Assembly: GCF_905475395.1 (NCBI RefSeq)
Contig: NC_058337.1
Location: 101,116,368-101,180,367 of the forward strand
DNA: 64,000 nt
DNA from: Chrysoperla carnea
Lineage: Eukaryota > Arthropoda > Insecta > Neuroptera > Chrysopidae
Direction: 5' to 3'
Numbering within the stretch: position 1 is the stretch's first letter; each line of letters starts with the position of its first letter. The position numbers were made by a program, and so were the translations under genes. This document shows, piece by piece, positions 1 to 10,689 of the stretch. Below the pieces are notes generated by a model. That model was not told the DNA's origin and ran no database searches. It saw nothing but the letters and a program-made list of their open reading frames with translations.

Positions 1-356
1 AGTACCTACTTTATCCTTTTCGCATTTGATAGAACGTATAATAAAACGAGCCTCTCTTTTACAGAACACACAATGGCGGTTAAAATTGGGAATCCCCAAA
101 ACACTCTAAGTTAAGTAAACAGTATTATGTATTATTATTTAGAACAAAAATGACCAACCTTACTTTTTGCTCTTATGTATGATTGAATTTTGTTTTGAAA
201 TAAGCATCACGGACAGATATGTTATTTATCGACAGATCGAAAAAAGTAAGTTATTTACTTTTAAGAGTTTTCAGCTGAGTAATGATATTTATTTTTGAAC
301 CATAAACTTACAGTATATATAGACTATTTTTCAATTGAAATACACTCATAGACTAT
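1..356. other. No gene seen; AT-rich sequence
   Basis: I see no coding region, RNA gene or clear repeat boundary here. The stretch runs directly into the first family A copy. Confidence 0.5.
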
Positions 357-920
357 TTTATTTTAAACAAGTGAAAACAAACAATTGACTCAGTTAATTG
401 CTGAAATACTTTGTATAGAAAGTATTGAATATCAGTGCTTGCATTATTTTTTTATAAATTAGAAGATTTTAGGTCTTTCGGCCGCCATTTATTTGATTTA
501 CGAAAATTTTCGAAAGTATTTTCTAGAATTTGGTTTCGTTTTTAGAGAACTTTTCACAAGACCACTAGTTGAAGCTATCTGCTCTCTATCTTTTATAGTT
601 TTGGAGAAAATGGACACCAAAGTTTTGTCCTTATTTGCACCTTCACGGGTAAACAGTGAGGTTTACGAAATTTTCTATAAGGATAATTATTTACATTTCA
701 ACTGTTGTTCTACCTTCAACGGTTAACAAGGTGGGCCCGGACTTAAGACCCAGTTGACCTATGTTGCTCATTTACGAACTCGACCACACTTTTTACGCGG
801 TCTCAGCACGCTATAAAATGGATATCTCTTTTCGTTTTTGAGTTATTGTGTTTACTTACTTGTTTACTTGGGACTAAACTTAGTATATCTTGATATATAT
901 TACATATATCCAAGGTATAA
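357..920 (+). repeat. Family A copy 1 (diverged, near full length)
   Basis: It starts with the family's AAACAAGTGAAAACAAACAA head and the near-palindrome around CAATTGACT..GTTAATTG. It carries the conserved middle (GGTAAACAGTGAGGTTTACG, then the 'cross-check' text ending in ACGAACTCGACC) and ends in CAAGGTATAA at 920. The 77-codon reading frame inside it (493-726) is repeat sequence, not a gene. Known: repeat families with these features are often non-autonomous mobile elements. The class assignment is open. Confidence 0.8.
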
Positions 921-2289
921 CAAGAGTTATTGGCGCAAACTTTAATTAAAAAGAATTCATTTTGAAAAATGCAAAAGTCGTTATTAAACGTTCTGAATAG
1001 CCGAAAAATTTAAAAGATGTTTTAGAATTTTTTATTTTATTATGAAGCAGGAATAGAGTGGATTTAAGCATGTAAACACGAGCCCTGAAATGTAAGAAAA
1101 ATCCGATATATTGTCAGATTTCAAGGAGATCACTCTACCTCCCCTTTTCACTTTTTAAACCCCCAATTTTGCATTCCAAGGTTTAAAAATTTATGCAAGA
1201 AACTATGGGGGAGATAAAACGAATGTATGTCCAGTAGCCGTCTCTTTCTAGAACTTCTACAGACAGGTATTGGTTTTGTTGGCAAAAATTTTTTTTTCGA
1301 TGGATGAAAATCATTTTTTAGACGAATTTGTAAAAAATAAACATTTCATAAATTTATTGTTAATAAAAATTGTTTTAACAACAAGACCAAAAATTTTTGA
1401 TAGACATACTCCGAAAAATAGTATAAAAAAATTAAAAGGGGTTCCAGGTCGTTGAATATCTGGCTCTACTCTTTTGTGGTTAGGTACATTTAGGACTTCG
1501 TATTCAAAAAACAGAATAAATTCGTGATATATCATTTTATTATTTATAAAATTCTTGCAATATGGCCATATATATTACATTAATAAAAACAACAATAAAA
1601 GTACATGTAGACCCATAAGTTGATTTTTTAAACCCAAAATTTAAATATGTGATTCGTCATATATTCAGGCTTAAATTAAAGCCGCAAAGAGGGCATAGTC
1701 ATTGAAAAATAAATTAGCATAAATTCCTTAGCTATAAATTCTATCCCACCCGAAAATACATAAAATTTGACATTAATTATTTAGTTTTTGTGTGTTTATT
1801 AAACCTGGAAACACGATATGAAAAACTTTTTTCGGCAAATTATGAGAATTATTGAATTCCGAATGAGCGAAGTGAATTTTGAAGAAGGAATTATTCCAGT
1901 GTATGTCCTAATCATATAATATTAGAACATAAATTTCAGAATACTTTCTTCCGGGTAGGATTGACAAAGTTTTATTCCGCTAAGGAACCGTACAATATAT
2001 TGGACATCAACGAAACCAGATTTCACATACCTTAATTTAGGTGTTTTTAAGAACAAAAATCATTCAACAATCATCATTTTTTAGTTGAAACGTTAATAAT
2101 GAAAATACTTGCCATAAAAAATAACTGAAGATCGATAGTGGACAAATCAAATTAAGCATGAAAAGGACGTGAACGGTGCATTAAATCAAAATTTTGTTTT
2201 ATTGAAATGTTGTTAGCAATGTTAAATCCAACTTTTCAACTTCGGTAGGCAACTGAGTCATTCTCAAAAATAAAAAAACTTTGATCATA
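921..2289. other. No gene seen; unassigned AT-rich sequence
   Basis: The short frames at 1270-1535 on both strands overlap each other and have low-complexity composition, so I read them as chance. No repeat boundary could be established. Confidence 0.45.
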
Positions 2290-3005
2290 TTTCAGTTTTT
2301 AGCGATTTTGATCCGAAAGAACTGATTTTTCAACAAAGAAGACATACTTTGCAACAATTTGAAGTTAGAAAGGTTTTTATAGGACCGATAGTTCAAATTA
2401 GACGATTACTTTTCCACACACGACAAGCTAGGCGAAGATAAAGAAGACAAAAAATTATCGGTGCCCACATGAAGGTTATAAAGAAGGAGAACGATCGCTA
2501 CGTGTTAAAGCATTAGTGCGTCTGTCCCTGAAAATTTGTAGAATTTATAGTTCATTTTTCAGCCACCAGCCGCGCTGTCATCATTAAGTAGTATCTGCGA
2601 AGTTAGCTGTTTATGAGTACAAGTAGATGAAGTTAGTTGCATAATGTACAAATTGATATATCATTTCAAATTAGCGCACAACAGCCCGCTTTTATTGATA
2701 CAACTTAGCGATCACGGCGTCTCACTTATTTTATCCATATTTCGGGGACAATATTTTCCATAGCGATCGTTCTCCTTCTTTATAACCTTCATGGGTGCCC
2801 ATCTGGATATTCTTAAAAATCCTTCTGGTATCTCAAAAGACGACATCTTGGACCAACCAGGCCCATAAAAAAGGGCAGTTTGGTTAAAATAAATACATTC
2901 TCAAAACGCTTTGGCCTTAAATTGCTGCAAATTTAAGGCCAGAACCTTAGTCTTTGGTGAAAACGCAGCCTTTCCGTATCAAAATCGCAAAAAATTGAAA
3001 TAAGA
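2290..3005. repeat. Diverged inverted repeat with an hAT MITE in its loop
   Basis: Sequence around 2290-2365 (AGCGATTTTGATCCGAAAG and following) matches the reverse complement of about 2930-3005 (ATCAAAATCGCAAAAAATTG) with many substitutions. A perfect short hairpin (GGCCTTAAATT/AATTTAAGGCC) lies at about 2911-2942 in the right arm. The hAT MITE at 2468-2793 sits in the loop, which implies insertion into an older foldback element. Confidence 0.5.
2468..2793. mobile_element. hAT-type MITE with perfect TIRs and TSDs
   Basis: The element is 326 bp long. Its 33-bp terminal inverted repeats (2468-2500 and 2761-2793) are identical; they begin CATGAAGGTTATAAAG and end CGATCGCTA. It is flanked by an exact 8-bp duplication GGTGCCCA (2460-2467 and 2794-2801). 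An 8-bp duplication and CA...TG termini are typical of hAT elements. There is no coding capacity, so it must be moved by a transposase encoded elsewhere. The perfect ends suggest recent insertion. Confidence 0.93.
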
Positions 3006-3205
3006 TTCACCTGTCGTAGATCATTTAAAATTTATCTCTTAAATCATTTTAAGATTGAAAATAATCCCTGATCTTTAGGTATTGACCGACACTAAATTTG
3101 GCACATTGTATATCGAACTGTGAAATTAGTTAAATAGTAAACCAGAACTTAAAAATTAAATCAAACTTGATTAAAAAAAGGCGAAGTTATAGTTTCGAAG
3201 ATTAT

Positions 3206-3516
3206 TGTCCGTCTTAAACATTTTTGACATTTAAAGTTTTGTTCTATCTTTAACAGGTTACAAGCTGGATCCTACAGATACCTAAGAGTCAATTGACCTA
3301 TATTGCTCATATATAAACTCAAACTCACTTTTTACGTCCTGATATCCCTTTTAGCTTTTGAATTATCGTGATTACGGACAACCAGAAAAGAACTGATGGA
3401 GATTTTATGAACATATGTATCAAAATTTTGTTGGTATCATCAATATTTCTAAGCGTTACATACTTGGGACTAAACTTAGGATACCTTGATATATATTTCA
3501 TATATACAGGGTATAA
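3206..3516 (+). repeat. Family A copy 2 (5'-truncated)
   Basis: It aligns with the second half of family A: the TTTTGTTCTATCTTTAACAG block, the CTCACTTTTTACGTCCT block, the ACTTGGGACTAAACTTAG block and the terminal GGGTATAA. The microsatellite in the middle is reduced to GATTACGGACAACC. Confidence 0.8.
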
Positions 3517-3933
3517 TAAACAAATAAGTCATATTTTGTAGATTAATGTAATCGAAAAGCTTTTATTTTTTTAATTTTTAGACAATAATAATGAAAATTT
3601 CAAATATTTGTGATTCTGATTGTATCCTCCAAGTCTAGTGTAACATTAAATTATCAAAGGTAATTAATTTGAACTCAAGGTATATGAAATAAAATTTCAA
3701 ATTTGTTAAAATTCCAAAAATGATTTTAGTAAGTATTAGCAAAGTTTAATGACAACATTGTACATGGTGGCCACTGTTTTTCCAAAATAAAATTTACCGA
3801 TTCCTGCTTTGAAAGAAAATGAAACGAAAATTTTACAAATAACGAACTGGGAAAATCGTAACATTAAATATGACTTAAGTTATTACAATCACATGCGCCA
3901 TTTTTTTTTAAATAATTCGTATCCAATAATTAA
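3517..3933. other. No gene seen
   Basis: AT-rich sequence with no recognised gene or repeat boundary. Confidence 0.4.
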
Positions 3934-4509
3934 TAGGGAATATTCATGAAATTTAAATTTGGTTCAAATATTTTTCTTCCGTAACTTTAATGACTGGACA
4001 TTTCAACTAAACCATTATTTTAGTAATTAATATCTTTTTAATTACTTAAAATTAATTAATAAAAGTACAAATTCAGTGAAGGCATTTAAAACGGAAATTC
4101 AAATTTTTATACGGACGTGACATCAAAGTACGGACTTGTCAAATTTGTTGACATACTGTATGATATTAATTACTTACATTTTATATGGTATTTCATTAAA
4201 TTATACTATTTTCTACGGCTTTTTATTAGAAAGCTTAATAATATCGAGTGTAAATTCTGTGTTGTAAATTGATTTTTTTAAAGTGTAAATTATACATTGA
4301 ACTGTCACCAATTGACAGATCACGTACTTATACGTCATCAACAGAGAGCGCCAAAAAACTGAGTTTAAATATCTCAAAATTATAATGTATTTTAAATATT
4401 TTTTTTACACTTAAATACAGCATTTTTAAGCAGTATTTATATTTTTTACTTTGTTATAACGGTGTAAACAATGAATTAAAAATATAAAAAAATACATGAA
4501 TATTCCCTA
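3934..4509. mobile_element. MITE with 15-bp TIRs (TAGGGAATATTCATG)
   Basis: TAGGGAATATTCATG at 3934-3948 is repeated as its exact reverse complement at 4495-4509, giving a 576-bp element. A truncated copy of its left part lies at about 18033-18130 (same terminus followed by the GGACATTTCAACTAAACCAT block). It has no open reading frame of note. The short TIR and small size indicate a non-autonomous DNA transposon. The superfamily is not clear; the flanks are TA-rich. Confidence 0.75.
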
Positions 4510-4683
4510 TTATAAAAATATTTTAGAACTTTGTAAAAACTAATAAAACTCTTTAACATTTTCAAGTTTCCCAGTAATGTGGTAGCCATGTTGAATTTCA
4601 ACGATAATCTAATCATTAAACTTGATAATTCCCTGCAAGGATATGGTGACTGATTAGATTATTGTTGTTTCAATTTTGGTGGC

Positions 4684-5117
4684 CAGGAGCGGATTTATGC
4701 GTAGGCGAAGTAGGCCTGTGCCTACGGCGGCAAAAAATTTGTTTCAATTATTAAAAAGTTTTTTGTTTTATAAAAATGTAAAAATGTGAATTTTTTTCAA
4801 TTTTAGTCAATTTTGCGTGAATGTGTATTTTGGCTATAATGTGTATTGAAGTTGAAACTTTGCTACAAGTTGATCTAAACAAAATCATCGATACATTTGC
4901 TGTTGAAAAAGTCTGGCGTAAAAAAGTACATTGAAATAATTGAAAAATGAATTGTTTTTTGTTTGTTTTGTAAACCTTACTTATGATTTAAAAGTTATTT
5001 CATTTTTATTATATTAAATATTTTTCAATTTCCAAATAAATAAAACAGATTTTTGTGTGAAAAAAGGCGGCCCTTTGATGCCTGCCTATGGGCGGCAAAT
5101 TCGTAAATCCGCTCCTG
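4684..5117. mobile_element. hAT-like MITE just downstream of brn
   Basis: Left end CAGGAGCGGATTTATG and right end (reverse complement) CAGGAGCGGATTTACG define a 434-bp element. The flanking octamers TTGGTGGC (4676-4683) and TTGGTGAC (5118-5125) agree at 7 of 8 positions, as expected for an hAT target duplication. Subterminal CTACGGCGGCAAA and GGGCGGCAAA are also inverted. It lies 98 bp beyond the brn stop codon and contains the nearest AATAAA on the brn strand (5005-5010). Confidence 0.85.
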
Positions 5118-5214
5118 TTGGTGACTGTGAATTTATAAAGTGAGAGATCAATTTGAAATTTTATATTAAGATTTTTAAATGATTTCGTTGACATACAATA
5201 TTTTAAATCACATT

Positions 5215-6444
5215 TTAAGCGTTTCCAGCACTTTTTTGTTCATTCCAAACACGTAGCAGTTCATTTGTATCCTCATATCCATGCGATGCAACAACAAAAC
5301 GATAATTATACACTGTATATTGTTTTTTATAAAAATAAAATTCCTCACAATGGAACGGTTCGATATCAGCTTTCATTGCAACAATTCCCAAATAAATATC
5401 ATCAAAACGAAAATGTTTTGTATAAAAGCTCGCATAATACATATCAAATAAAGCTTCTTTTGATAATATAAACGCTCCTGCTGTAACATACGGTGGCCAC
5501 ATATTATATGGATATTCATCTAACGTAATATACCATTTACTTGATTTATGTCGATGTGGTGATGATATAAAGACGTAACCAGCGAACATACGTACTTCAC
5601 TAGGTAATTCAAAATCAAACACTTGTCGTTTTAATCGTGATATTATCAAATTACTTAAATTGTTCATTTTATTGTCGTTGTCGAGGTCAGTTAGTTCTTT
5701 GGTATTTAAATGTTGGCTATCATTACTTAAATGTAAGTTTACATTTCGCTTAATTCTGTTTTGTCTTTGTAACACGTAAATTGGTTCCAATAAATAATCG
5801 GGATAATGTGTAGGATTTCGAACAAATCTGAGAACATTTTTTGTTGATACATACATATCGTCATCAACAAACATATAAAATTTCGATAATGGACAATAAT
5901 TCACAGCCCATTTAAATCCAATCATTGTTTTGATTGTATTATTGAAATAAGTATCATAAAAATCACCTTGAACAATATCACGAAAACGTTGCGATTCCTT
6001 TGAGATTCTTTCTTGTAAATGACTATCATGTTGTGTGCCTAATATAAATACTGTACGAATTATCACATCAGAAAAACGATTTTCATAACCCCATGATTTT
6101 CGTATTGCTAATCTTCGATCAAAATGATCTATTGCTGATTTCACAATATAAACTAATCGTGGTCGTATATATTTATTATACGAGTCCGTACATTTTTTCT
6201 CACAGTTACTAATAAATGAATAATTATAAAAATTAATTGGTGGAATGTCTACTTTTTCATGTTGCCGTAATTGTTGAATTGATTGATGGATATCCCCATG
6301 ATAAGGATAATTGAATTCTTTATAATAATCTTTTTCAAATAAATGCACAAATATTCCAAAGTATTCTATAATAAATATAAGTATTGTACCACCTAATATA
6401 TATTTTATACATCGTGCTCGTTTATTATAAAAATGTGGACGCAT
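5215..6444 (-). CDS. brn: Beta-1,3-N-acetylglucosaminyltransferase Brainiac (glycosyltransferase family 31)
   Basis: This is a Golgi type II membrane enzyme. In Drosophila, Brainiac adds GlcNAc in beta-1,3 linkage to mannosyl-glucosylceramide during arthro-series glycolipid synthesis, and it works with Egghead in follicle-cell and neural signalling. Seen: a short basic N-terminus; one hydrophobic anchor at about residues 14-34; the family 31 blocks RLAIRKSWGYENRFSD (111-126) and TVFILGT (131-137); a DDD metal-binding motif in MFVDDDMYVS (191-200); the acceptor-side block WPPYVTAGAF (316-325); FRFDDIYLGI (345-354) at the position of the usual E-D-V-Y-x-G; and C-terminal RVWNEQKSA. Sequons lie at N74, N168 and N241. 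The protein has 409 residues against about 325 in Drosophila; most of the excess is a hydrophilic insert at about 213-282. The frame is intronless. The ATG at 6444 is chosen because a 21-A run precedes it and the anchor follows it. No in-frame stop or missing motif is present. Confidence 0.97.
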   Translation of the reverse strand: MRPHFYNKRARCIKYILGGTILIFIIEYFGIFVHLFEKDYYKEFNYPYHGDIHQSIQQLRQHEKVDIPPINFYNYSFISNCEKKCTDSYNKYIRPRLVYIVKSAIDHFDRRLAIRKSWGYENRFSDVIIRTVFILGTQHDSHLQERISKESQRFRDIVQGDFYDTYFNNTIKTMIGFKWAVNYCPLSKFYMFVDDDMYVSTKNVLRFVRNPTHYPDYLLEPIYVLQRQNRIKRNVNLHLSNDSQHLNTKELTDLDNDNKMNNLSNLIISRLKRQVFDFELPSEVRMFAGYVFISSPHRHKSSKWYITLDEYPYNMWPPYVTAGAFILSKEALFDMYYASFYTKHFRFDDIYLGIVAMKADIEPFHCEEFYFYKKQYTVYNYRFVVASHGYEDTNELLRVWNEQKSAGNA

Positions 6445-6465
6445 TTTTTTTTTTTTTTTTTTTTT
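6445..6465 (-). promoter_or_regulatory. 21-A homopolymer abutting the brn start codon
   Basis: Read on the brn strand, 21 consecutive A residues end exactly at the ATG. The unstructured A-rich leader gives a favourable A at -3. It could affect initiation, but no function can be shown from sequence, and homopolymers of this length are prone to sequencing error. Confidence 0.5.
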
Positions 6466-7103
6466 GGTTATGTTTAATTTATTAAAAATATTACACTCAA
6501 TTTATTACATTGTCATTTTTTAAAAGCTTTTTTATGAACGACATTTTCAAATATAATTGAATTATCATATTGATTTATTTTAAATTTAATTAGGATGTTG
6601 GAAACTTTTTAAAAGTTATCTGTCAAATTCCCGTCAGTAGTTTGTGGTTTTGTTAATCATTTAAATAAAATAAAAACAAAGACATGTAAATATTAGTGAA
6701 ACATATGAAAGAGAGAAAAAAAACATTTGTATAATTCAAACATGTGGTGCCACAATCATGTATGCGGTAAATTAATGAAGTAAAAGATGTCTATAACTGA
6801 CGTACTAAATAAGCATCATACTTTACTAAATTTGTTTTAATTACTTACAAATTTTAAAAAATATAAATAAAAAATACTTTTATATAATTATGTTTTAATT
6901 GATAAACAATTAATATTTGATTGTGTTTAGTTGAAATTTGTAACAAAATAATGTGACAAGTGTAATTTAAACAGCCATGTTTTCAATTTTTATAACATTT
7001 TATCGAGTATCAATGATGGCCTCATTTCTGTTTTTCATTCAAAATTGATTCATGTGCATATTTTAGACGTGTGGGATACAGTTTACGATTACATAGAGAT
7101 AAA
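6466..7103. promoter_or_regulatory. Putative divergent promoter region between brn and the candidate exon at 7104
   Basis: This non-coding, AT-rich stretch separates brn (leftward) from a candidate rightward first exon. It carries no recognised repeat family, unlike most of the window, which fits functional constraint. No TATA box or initiator could be assigned with confidence. Confidence 0.35.
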
Positions 7104-7122
7104 ATGGATTCAAATGATCGAG
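7104..7122 (+). CDS. Candidate first coding exon (partial gene, product unknown)
   Basis: Seen: ATG in a good insect context (AAAATGG) encodes M-D-S-N-D-R and the first base of a Gly codon, followed immediately by GTAAGT at 7123-7128, a strong consensus splice donor. The position is divergent from brn and free of repeats. Inference: this could be the short first coding exon of a gene whose large first intron holds most of the repeats in this window. The 41-nt candidate exon at 45564-45604 joins in frame. I do not recognise the product. Short exons like this arise by chance, so this rests on the donor, the start context and the location only. It could equally be a chance ATG upstream of a cryptic donor. 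Confidence 0.35.
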
Positions 7123-8528
7123 GTAAGTTCGTTTTGTTTTTCGATGTTATGTCATTTTTTCAGGTTTGACACAGATCAACCAGAGGGCAATGGCAGTGTC
7201 AGGGTCGACTTGAACTAGTTCAGTGACCGCAATTCAATTTTTTTGCGATAACAAATTGGTATATTGATATTATCAATTAGTTAAAATTAGTCTTTAAAAA
7301 TATTTTTACTCATGTTTTTAATTTCTTTTGCCACCTCTCAAATTACTAAATTTTTAAAAAATATATTTCGCAAAGAAATTTTATATATTTCGAGAAAATT
7401 ATAAAATGAATAGTTTGTAAGATTCATAACTAAAAATTTTAAGTTAATAAATTTTCATTAATTGGCGGCTAGTTGTACTATTTACTTGTTTACTTGTAAA
7501 TAATGAAATTAAAGGTATGTGTGCGAAGTGCGCAAGTCGAACGACAGGTGTCTCTAGTACATATATCGTTTTTTTTTTTAATTTACAACTGACACTAATT
7601 TTATATATCAGTTTTACTTTCAATTTTTAAATAGTTTGTAGTATTATGCAACATTCTTAAAATTTTTAGGTCGTTGAATTCTTATGTATTAGTAATATAG
7701 TTTCAAATGAAAGACTAAAGACAAAGATAGGTAAGTATTAATTAGGCTTGACCATGTGGGAGTTGAACAAATATTGTTGGGATAGGACTATACGTATTTA
7801 TGCGCATGTGCAACCTCATTTGATATCAATATAGAACAATGTTGGTAAATATTTTTGAATTTTGTTGTTGAGTTATAAATAAAAAATATAAAAAAATTAT
7901 TATTGCATTTATAAAAAATATTTTAAGATGCTATTTTTAATGCATCTAATGTTTAAAAATATAATTTAATATTTAGGTTAATGTATCGGATGTGAATTTC
8001 AACTGCATGTTACCGAATTTAGTTTTGTTATTTGAATCAACGTGGTAATTGAAAACTCATGCTTTGTTACTTATAGAATCCTAGAAATTCACCTAGAAAT
8101 TGAAAATAATAGTGTAAAATGTTTTTCTTTGTTTATATTATCCATAACACGTGATCTGTCTATTGATTATCAGTTATATGTTTTATTGTCAACATGTGGG
8201 TCTTTTTTTATAAAATTAGGATTGAGGAAGCATTTAGGATGTTTAAGAGGAGAGTAAGGCGGTATATTTGTAAAAGTAAAAGTTTAATTTTAATATTTCA
8301 ACCACAAAAAAATTAACCCAATCAATTGGGGTTTTTTTTTTGTTAGTTTGGTACTTTTACAAAGTGTCTGTACAGCTCAAATAATGTGATAAGTCGATTG
8401 AGTCACTTATTATTTGGGTGCTTAATAGAGCGAGTATTTTACTTAGGCAAAACGCAGTCGGAAAATATTAATTTTAGTTCATAAAATAACAAGATGAATT
8501 TTAAAATTCAATTCAAATTTTTCAGTTT
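7123..8528. other. No gene seen; possible start of a long intron
   Basis: The sequence is AT-rich with a second GTAAGT at about 7731. The 71-codon frame at 8042-8257 has no recognisable domain and no splice context, so I do not call it a gene. Confidence 0.4.
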
Positions 8529-9095
8529 TTATACCATGTATATATGAAATATACATAGTATATTAATTTTAGTCCCAAGTTTGTAACGCTTAAAAATAAT
8601 GATGCTAGGAAAAAAATTTTGTCATAGGTGTTCATAAAATCACCTAATTAGTCCATTTCCGTTTGTCCGTCCGTCCGTCCGTCTGTGGACACGATAACTC
8701 AAAAACGAAAAAAGATATCGAGATGAAAGATATCACAGCGTACTCAGGACGTAAAAAGTGAGGTCTAGTTCGTAAATGAGCATCATAGGTCAATTGGGTC
8801 TTGGGTCCGTAGGACCCATCTTGTAAACCGTTAGAGATAGAACAAAAGTTTAAATGTAAAAAATGTTCCTTATCAAAAATTAAACAACTTTTGTTTGAAA
8901 CATTTTTTCGTAAACATCACTGTTTACCCGTGAGGGCGCCAATTAGGCGAAAATTTTATAATATGTACTATACTTGATTATCAGTTATGGATGTGTCACA
9001 TGTTTGTATGTGTAATGTGATAAAGAAATCAACACTGACTATGCATGGTATTTCAACAATTAACTCAGTCAATTGTTTGTTTTCACTTTTTTAAA
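8529..9095 (-). repeat. Family A copy 3
   Basis: Near full length in reverse orientation. It opens with TTATACCATGTATATATG and contains the microsatellite as GTCCGTCCGTCCGTCCGTCTG (8669-8690). It has the GTAAACATCACTGTTTAC hairpin at about 8912-8929 and ends with the CAATTAACTCAGTCAATTG palindrome and TTTTCAC. Confidence 0.9.
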
Positions 9096-9499
9096 TCTGT
9101 TTTTTAACACCATGGAATTGTAGATACCATGTTATTACGTCATACGGCTACGTAAACTAAAAACTTTAAATCATAAACAATTATACAAAATATCAGCAGA
9201 TTTGTTTACACAGCCAACTGACGTTATGACGAGCCAACGATTTTCTACGTTTTCCTACAAATTTTTGAAATTTATTCGAAATTTATGCATTTTAGAGAAA
9301 AAATAGATTGGTACAAAGTTCTTGGGCGTAAAATTTCTGATCCATTGTATATATAAACTTTTTCTTATCTTTCATATTTTCTGAAAAATCTACATCAATG
9401 TACAATTTTCCGTGTTTTTGGTGTTTTTTTGTTTAACTTTAATTTTATTGTTAAACCTCTCGTAACTTAAATTTTTAGGAACCCATTAGTATGTTTTGT

Positions 9500-10060
9500 G
9501 AAGGGACAAATATTGTATTTGAAAAGATTCGCGAATGCTAATGCGAATGATTTTCTCAAATATTAACTTTCAAGTGAAGCGCTCGAAAATTGTTATGTGT
9601 TAAGTTAATACATATAATTCTTCATTAAAAGCGTAAAAGAGTCCGTCGTATAAGTTCATTAAAAACAAACCGTATAAGTCCATAAAAGATCATAGAGATA
9701 TTAAGGCCATGGAGGTGTAAAAACATAAGAAACGCAAAAAAATGAATTATTGACCACAGAGAAAGAAACAGAACTGATAGGCGTTTATACGTTTGCACAT
9801 ACTGGTCTTAAAATTTTATCTTTTCTGTATCTCTGTCTTATCGAAGACAGCTATTAGATCTGGCCTCTTTCTACTACGTCAACCGTTTAGGCAGCGACTC
9901 TATGGCTCTATGGTCTTAATATCTCTGTGTTAAAAACACACCCGCGTATAAGGCCATTAAAAGCAAACTTCATTTTCTTTTGATTTGAGGTTAGTTTATT
10001 ATAATTTAATTAGCCAAACAGTCAAAAAATGTGATATGAGAAAAGCACATATTAGTGTTG
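9500..10060. mobile_element. Family E (hAT-like) MITE copy 1, interrupted
   Basis: It matches family E copy 2 at 33466-33881 in the AAAGAGTCCGTCGT, ATTAAAAACAA.CCGTATAA and CCATTAAAAGCAAACTT blocks and in TTTGATTTGAGGTTAGTTT. The left terminus is diverged. A second MITE (9691-9929) interrupts it. Confidence 0.65.
9691..9929. mobile_element. Small MITE inserted in family E copy 1
   Basis: CATAGAGATATTAAGGCCAT at 9691-9710 is inverted at 9906-9929 (reverse complement CACAGAGATATTAAGACCAT), giving a 239-bp element with 24-bp TIRs and three mismatches. Removing it restores alignment with the other family E copy. The CA...TG termini suggest hAT, but the target duplication is not clear. Confidence 0.7.
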
Positions 10061-10117
10061 TTTGGATTTATTTTACAATTTATGATCCCGTAAGTTTTTT
10101 ATCCAAATACAAATAAA

Positions 10118-10689
10118 AGAAGTGAAAACAAACAATTGACTGAGATAACTGTTGAAATACCAAGTATAGATAGTGTTGATTACTCTGCCATATTACACTA
10201 TTACACATACATACATGTCACACATATATAACTGATATTCTCATATAATACATACAATACAATTTGCGCATAAGTTGCGCTTTCACGGGTAAACAGTGAT
10301 TTTTACGAAAAAATGTTTCAAACAGAAGTTTATTTTTTATAAGAAAAATTTTTTACATGTAAACTTTTGTTCTATCTCTAACGGTTTACAAGATGGGGTC
10401 CTACGGACCCAATTGATCTATGTTGCTCATTTACGAACTCTACCTCACTTTTTACGTCCTCAGCACGCTATAAAAATTTCAGCTTGATATCTCTTCGTTT
10501 TTGAGTAATCGTGATGACAGACGGACAGACGACAGACAGACAGACAGACAACCGGAAATGGGCTAATTGGGTGATTCTATGAACACCTATATCAAAATTT
10601 TGTTCGCAGCATCAATATTTTTAAGCGTTACAAACTTGGGACTAAACTTAAAATACTACCTATGTATATTTCATATATACATGGTATAA
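10118..10689 (+). repeat. Family A copy 4 (full length)
   Basis: It has the GAAGTGAAAACAAACAATTG head and the GGGTAAACAGTGATTTTTAC hairpin region. The microsatellite is (GACA)n at about 10525-10550, and the terminal hairpin ends in ATACATGGTATAA. The short frame 10296-10487 is repeat sequence. Confidence 0.92.

Noticed and set aside
357..920. Family A as an LTR retrotransposon or solo LTR
   Set aside because: No TG...CA ends, no polypurine tract or primer site, and no consistent target duplication.
5265..5471. 68-codon plus-strand frame
   Set aside because: It lies antisense within brn.
7670..7735. Candidate exon ending at the GTAAGTATT near 7731
   Set aside because: Joining in the phase left by the 7104 exon gives an early stop. 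It could only be untranslated.
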